Below, in pieces: positions 52,756-55,719 of a stretch of DNA of 55,719 nucleotides; position 1 is the stretch's first letter; each line of letters starts with the position of its first letter. The notes beneath the pieces are model-generated. The model was not told the DNA's origin. It saw only the letters and a list, made by a program, of their open reading frames with translations, and searched no databases. The translations under genes were made by a program, and so were the position numbers. Source of the DNA: an uncultured Gammaproteobacteria bacterium (GTDB lineage Bacteria; Pseudomonadota; Gammaproteobacteria; UBA4575); NCBI GenBank assembly GCA_905479295.1, contig CAJQLY010000048.1, positions 1-55,719 on the forward strand, in the 5' to 3' direction.

Positions 52756-53373
52756 ATGTCACAGCCATTAGATGTGCTGCTTTCGGCAGCCACCGCCCTC
52801 GATCTATCGTTAACCACAGAGCAGGTCCATAGGCTGTTGGCTTATCAACAGCTGATTCAGAAGTGGAACGGCGCCTATAATCTGGTTGGTACTTCAAACG
52901 ACATAGAGTTATTACAGAAACATTTGCTCGACAGCCTGTCGGTGATGTCAGATATCGAGCATGCACCGGTGTTGGATGTCGGCAGTGGTGCGGGTATTCC
53001 GGGTATTCCACTGGCAATTTGTAAGCCAGAGCTAGCCATTACACTGTTGGACTCTAACGGTAAAAAGACGCGGTTTATGCGCCAAGTGGTCATCGAGCTG
53101 GGCTTAAGTAATGTGCAGGTCGAACAAACACGTATTGAGCAGTATCAACCACAGCAAGCGCCACAGACCGTAGTTTGTCGGGCTTTTGCACCAACTGAAA
53201 AAGCGCTTAAGCTGCTGCAACCGGTGGTCGCCCAAGGTGGCGTCATCGTATTGATGTTGGGTCAGGCTCCAAAACAATTACCCACAAGCCCTGCTTTTTC
53301 TGAGATTATATCGAAGCAGGTGAACGTCCCAGGCTTGGCCTCTGAACGGAATCTACTGCTGGCCTATAAATAA
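52756..53373 (+). CDS. rsmG: 16S rRNA (guanine-N7)-methyltransferase RsmG
   Basis: RsmG (GidB) methylates G527 of 16S rRNA using SAM. Motifs are YNLVGTSND, HLLDSLSVMSDI, the SAM site VLDVGSGAGIPGIPLAICKP and TLLDSNGKKTRFMRQV. I take the ATG at 52756 (205 residues); a TTG at 52741 would extend it by five residues. Neither has a clear ribosome-binding site, consistent with coupling to mnmG. It lies between mnmG and parA, the standard order. Confidence 0.95.
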   Translation: MSQPLDVLLSAATALDLSLTTEQVHRLLAYQQLIQKWNGAYNLVGTSNDIELLQKHLLDSLSVMSDIEHAPVLDVGSGAGIPGIPLAICKPELAITLLDSNGKKTRFMRQVVIELGLSNVQVEQTRIEQYQPQQAPQTVVCRAFAPTEKALKLLQPVVAQGGVIVLMLGQAPKQLPTSPAFSEIISKQVNVPGLASERNLLLAYK

Positions 53374-53380
53374 GAGGACT

Positions 53381-54169
53381 ATGAGCAAAATAATCGCGAT
53401 TACTAACCAGAAAGGTGGTGTCGGTAAAACCACAACCACGGTTAATCTGGCGGCGACCTTGGCGGCGACTAAGCGCCGGGTGTTGCTTGTGGATATGGAT
53501 CCACAGGGTAATGCGACTATGGGATCGGCGTTAGATAAACGTCTGATTGAACATTCTGTCGGCGATGTCTTGCTTGGAGATATGGATATACGAGAAGGCA
53601 TGTTGGCCAGCGAACAGGTTGGTTATCATGTACTGCCATCGAATGGTAATTTGACCGCTGCCGAGGTGGGTTTATTACAAATGTCGGAACGTGAATATCG
53701 TCTGCAGCAAGCATTGCAGCAAGTTAGTGACGATTTTGATTATATTTTGATCGACTGTCCGCCCTCTTTGAATATGTTGACGGTTAATTCTTTGGTTGCT
53801 GCGGGCAGTGTCCTGATTCCAACCCAGTGTGAATATTATGCCCTGGAAGGTCTATCGGCCCTATTAGGCACGATTGAGCGTATACGCGAAGGTGCCAACC
53901 CTAATTTACAGGTCGAGGGTGTCTTACGGACTATGTTTGACCCTAGAAATAATCTCTCAAACGACGTTTCAGCACAGTTAATGGCGCATTTTGGTGATAC
54001 CGTCTATCGCACGATTATCCCTAGAAATGTGACTTTAGCCGAGGCCCCTAGTCACGGCTTACCGGTTATTCATTACGATAAAACTTCACGCGGTGCCCGC
54101 GCTTATTTAGCACTGGCAGGTGAAATGCTCCAACGTGAGGCCGCACTCACCGAAGCAGTTACGGAATAA
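53381..54169 (+). CDS. parA: Chromosome-partitioning ATPase ParA (Soj)
   Basis: ParA moves the ParB-parS complex, using ATP-dependent non-specific DNA binding. The deviant Walker A KGGVGKTTTTVNLAATLA, switch I VDMDPQGNATMGS and Walker B DYILIDCPPSLN are clear. At 262 residues it is the short chromosomal type, without an N-terminal HTH. It is preceded by an AGAGG ribosome-binding site, and parB begins three bases after its stop. The parS sites are in recF. Confidence 0.97.
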   Translation: MSKIIAITNQKGGVGKTTTTVNLAATLAATKRRVLLVDMDPQGNATMGSALDKRLIEHSVGDVLLGDMDIREGMLASEQVGYHVLPSNGNLTAAEVGLLQMSEREYRLQQALQQVSDDFDYILIDCPPSLNMLTVNSLVAAGSVLIPTQCEYYALEGLSALLGTIERIREGANPNLQVEGVLRTMFDPRNNLSNDVSAQLMAHFGDTVYRTIIPRNVTLAEAPSHGLPVIHYDKTSRGARAYLALAGEMLQREAALTEAVTE

Positions 54170-54172
54170 ATT

Positions 54173-55078
54173 ATGGCCGCTAATAAAAAGCGTAAAGGAT
54201 TAGGCAGTTTGGGCATCGATATCTTGTTATCAAGTCCAGCTAAGGTTGCCAGTAAAGCAGAAGAGCCGCTGCAAGCAACGTCGGCGAGTATGGCAGATCA
54301 GCTGAGTATCGCGATTGATTTAGTCGACCGCAGCCCATTTCAGCCGCGCCAGACGATGACCGATGAAGGTCTGCAGGAATTAGCCGACTCTATTCGTAGC
54401 CAAGGCCTGATTCAACCGATTGTTGTACGTAAAACAGCTGATCGTTATGAATTAATCGCCGGTGAGCGCCGCTGGCGTGCAGCGCAAATAGCAGGTCTGC
54501 AAGATATCCCTGCAGTGATCAAGCAGGCCGATGATCAAGCTGCAGCGGCAATGGCGTTAATTGAAAACCTACAGCGTGAAAACCTAAATCCAGTAGAAGA
54601 AGCGGTCGCTATCGCTAATCTCATCGCACAATTTAATTGGACGCATCAAGAAGTTGCCGAGGTGTTAGGAAAAGCCCGAGCCACTGTGAGTAATAGTTTG
54701 CGTCTGTTGGAATTGGCCGATAACGCACGGCAGATGGTGAATGATCGTCTTTTAAGTATGGGCCATGCCCGTGCATTGCTCTCATTGCCACTAGAGCAAC
54801 AGAATACAATAGCGAAAGAGATAGCAGCGAAGCAGCTTTCAGTGCGACAAACTGAGCAGTTAGTGAAAAAGTTGTTAGCACAGAGCGGTAAAAAGACTAA
54901 GCCCAGTGCTCTGGAAAAAGATCCAAATATCCAAGCATTGGAGAACCGATTGGCTGATCGGCTTGGTGCTGCTGTCGGGATACGTAGTAATGAAAAAACA
55001 GGTAAAGGCAAGATAGAGATCCCGTTTAATAGTTTAGATGAGCTAGACGGTATCCTAAATAAACTGAACAATGGCTAA
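54173..55078 (+). CDS. parB: Chromosome-partitioning protein ParB (Spo0J)
   Basis: ParB is a CTP-dependent DNA clamp that loads at parS. The N-terminal ParA-interaction region KRKGLGSLGIDILL is followed by a CTP-binding ParB/Srx domain with SPFQPRQTM and AGERRWRAAQIAGLQ, ALIENLQRENLNPVEEA and a helix-turn-helix (VAEVLGKARATVSNSLRLLEL). A C-terminal dimer domain completes it. The 301-residue length is typical. Its target sites are probably those at 43141 and 43753. Confidence 0.97.
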   Translation: MAANKKRKGLGSLGIDILLSSPAKVASKAEEPLQATSASMADQLSIAIDLVDRSPFQPRQTMTDEGLQELADSIRSQGLIQPIVVRKTADRYELIAGERRWRAAQIAGLQDIPAVIKQADDQAAAAMALIENLQRENLNPVEEAVAIANLIAQFNWTHQEVAEVLGKARATVSNSLRLLELADNARQMVNDRLLSMGHARALLSLPLEQQNTIAKEIAAKQLSVRQTEQLVKKLLAQSGKKTKPSALEKDPNIQALENRLADRLGAAVGIRSNEKTGKGKIEIPFNSLDELDGILNKLNNG

Positions 55079-55102
55079 AGGCTAATTTATTTGCGTCATT
55101 TT

Positions 55103-55120
55103 AGACCATCAGTCTGGTCT
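55103..55120 (+). other. Hairpin downstream of parB
   Basis: A 6-bp perfect stem AGACCA/TGGTCT with a 6-base loop, 25 bases after the parB stop and just upstream of the atp promoter. No T-tract follows, so it is not a convincing terminator. Confidence 0.4.
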
Positions 55121-55126
55121 CAGTGG

Positions 55127-55155
55127 TTGAGAATTTCATATCTACCCTTTATACT
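55127..55155 (+). promoter_or_regulatory. Predicted sigma70 promoter of the atp operon
   Basis: TTGAGA (55127-55132) and TATACT (55150-55155) are 17 bases apart, each a 5/6 consensus match. Transcription would start near 55162, upstream of atpI. The gap between parB and atpI is 118 or 154 bases depending on the atpI start. The strength and position fit the start of the atpIBEFHAGDC operon. Confidence 0.7.
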
Positions 55156-55232
55156 TCGCGCCGCAATGAACTCGAATATCGAGTATCAAAAGCGATTTGG
55201 CGAAAAATAGTCTCTTTGTAGCGCAGATAAAC

Positions 55233-55613
55233 ATGAGCGGTTTAAGATTCGGAAATTCGTCAAATATCGGAACCTTATTATTGGTTCAGATAGCATTAGT
55301 TGGAATAAGCTCCGTACTGATGTTAATGCTAGGTTCGGTGCAAGCTTTATCGTGGTTTATAGGCGGAGCAATCAGTATTGTTTCGAATGGTTATTTAGCG
55401 TTTAAGTTGATAAGTCGACGTAGCGCAGATCCGAATCGAGTGCTAGGCATGATGTATGCCGGCGAGATTGGAAAAATTGTTATAACAGCAACCCTGTTTG
55501 CGATTATTTTTGCAACACAGGCGTGGGTTCAGCCCCTAACATTGTTTTTGGGTTATACCGCGGCGCTTTTAGCGCACTGGCTATCGGCCATCGTTGCTGG
55601 CAACAGGAATTAA
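55233..55613 (+). CDS. atpI: F0F1 ATP synthase assembly protein AtpI
   Basis: AtpI is a small membrane protein that helps assemble the c-ring. It has four hydrophobic segments: LLLVQIALVGISSVLMLMLG, WFIGGAISIVSNGYLAF, IGKIVITATLFAIIFATQ and PLTLFLGYTAALLAHWLSAIVAG. I use the ATG at 55233 (126 residues); an in-frame TTG at 55197 (138 residues) is also open and neither has a clear ribosome-binding site. It is immediately before atpB, the standard first gene of the operon. Confidence 0.9.
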   Translation: MSGLRFGNSSNIGTLLLVQIALVGISSVLMLMLGSVQALSWFIGGAISIVSNGYLAFKLISRRSADPNRVLGMMYAGEIGKIVITATLFAIIFATQAWVQPLTLFLGYTAALLAHWLSAIVAGNRN

Positions 55614-55632
55614 GTAAACTAGGATTCATTAA

Positions 55633-55719
55633 ATGGCAGGCGACGTACTAACCGCTTCTGGTTACATTAAACACCACCTTCAGAATCTGACGTATGGTCA
55701 GAAGGCGAATGGTGAGTGG
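55633..55719 (+). CDS. atpB: ATP synthase F0 subunit a, N-terminal fragment
   Basis: The first 29 codons of atpB: MAGDVLTASGYIKHHLQNLT, then YGQKANGEW, running off the window edge. The segment YIKHHLQNLTYG is characteristic of proteobacterial subunit a, the proton-channel component of F0. It starts 19 bases after atpI. The rest of the gene and operon lie outside the window. Confidence 0.92.
   Translation, partial: MAGDVLTASGYIKHHLQNLTYGQKANGEW

Overview
This window is a gene-dense stretch of a gammaproteobacterial chromosome spanning the replication-origin neighbourhood. Base composition looks moderate (mid-40s % GC, judged by eye). Several blocks have Pseudomonas-like rather than enteric order: coaBC-dut-algC-argB-pyrE with a divergent Crc/ExoIII-type gene; dnaA-dnaN-recF-gyrB; rpmH-rnpA-yidD-yidC-mnmE; mnmG-rsmG-parA-parB-atp; and def-fmt/DUF4390/ntrYX/trkAH. 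An outer-membrane porin, a TatABC system, ubiquinone genes and a GTTCCACGTGGAAC parS sequence fit an aerobic, free-living, non-enteric gammaproteobacterium. I cannot name the genus. There are no tRNAs, rRNAs, insertion sequences, prophage genes or CRISPR arrays.

Layout. 1-1711: the 3' end of a porin with a strong terminator, then a promoter and an unrecognised secreted protein. 1706-9469 (minus strand): pip, dtd, hisB-hisH-hisA-hisF-hisE, tatA-tatB-tatC and gpmI; hisI is not among the his genes. 9588-18671 (minus strand): def, fmt, DUF4390, ntrY, ntrX, trkA, trkH and a methyltransferase, ending in a terminator; rsmB, often found after fmt, is absent. 18870-26266 (plus strand): dprA, smg, topA, tsaC, hemF, hemB, aroE. 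26275-31389: yrdA, ubiA, comF, bioB-bioF and radC in mixed orientations. 31461-35420: coaBC, dut, algC, argB. 35429-40624: a GDCCVxC protein, pyrE, a Crc-locus exonuclease III, ampG, an L,D-transpeptidase, an orphan ParA-like ATPase and a second exonuclease III. 40686-46837 (minus strand): gyrB, recF, dnaN, dnaA. 46991-55719 (plus strand): rpmH, rnpA, yidD, yidC, mnmE, mnmG, rsmG, parA, parB, atpI and the start of atpB.

Genes diverge around dnaA/rpmH, as expected at a bidirectional origin. The AT-rich dnaA-dnaN gap has two perfect DnaA boxes and two near matches, so it is the best oriC candidate. recF contains one perfect parS palindrome and one single-mismatch copy, and parA-parB lie about 10 kb away, giving a complete chromosome-partition module beside the origin.

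No clearly new multi-gene system is present; almost everything is housekeeping. The best leads are smaller. They are an NtrX-type regulator whose AAA+ domain has lost its Walker-A lysine and GAFTGA loop, a ComF protein with a degenerate PRPP motif, and a catalytically intact ExoIII at the crc locus. Others are a G9 tract at the ribosome-binding position of a GDCCVxC gene, missing hisI and rsmB, a lysine-rich repeat tail on TopA, and an unrecognised secreted protein. No gap between genes exceeds 300 bases.
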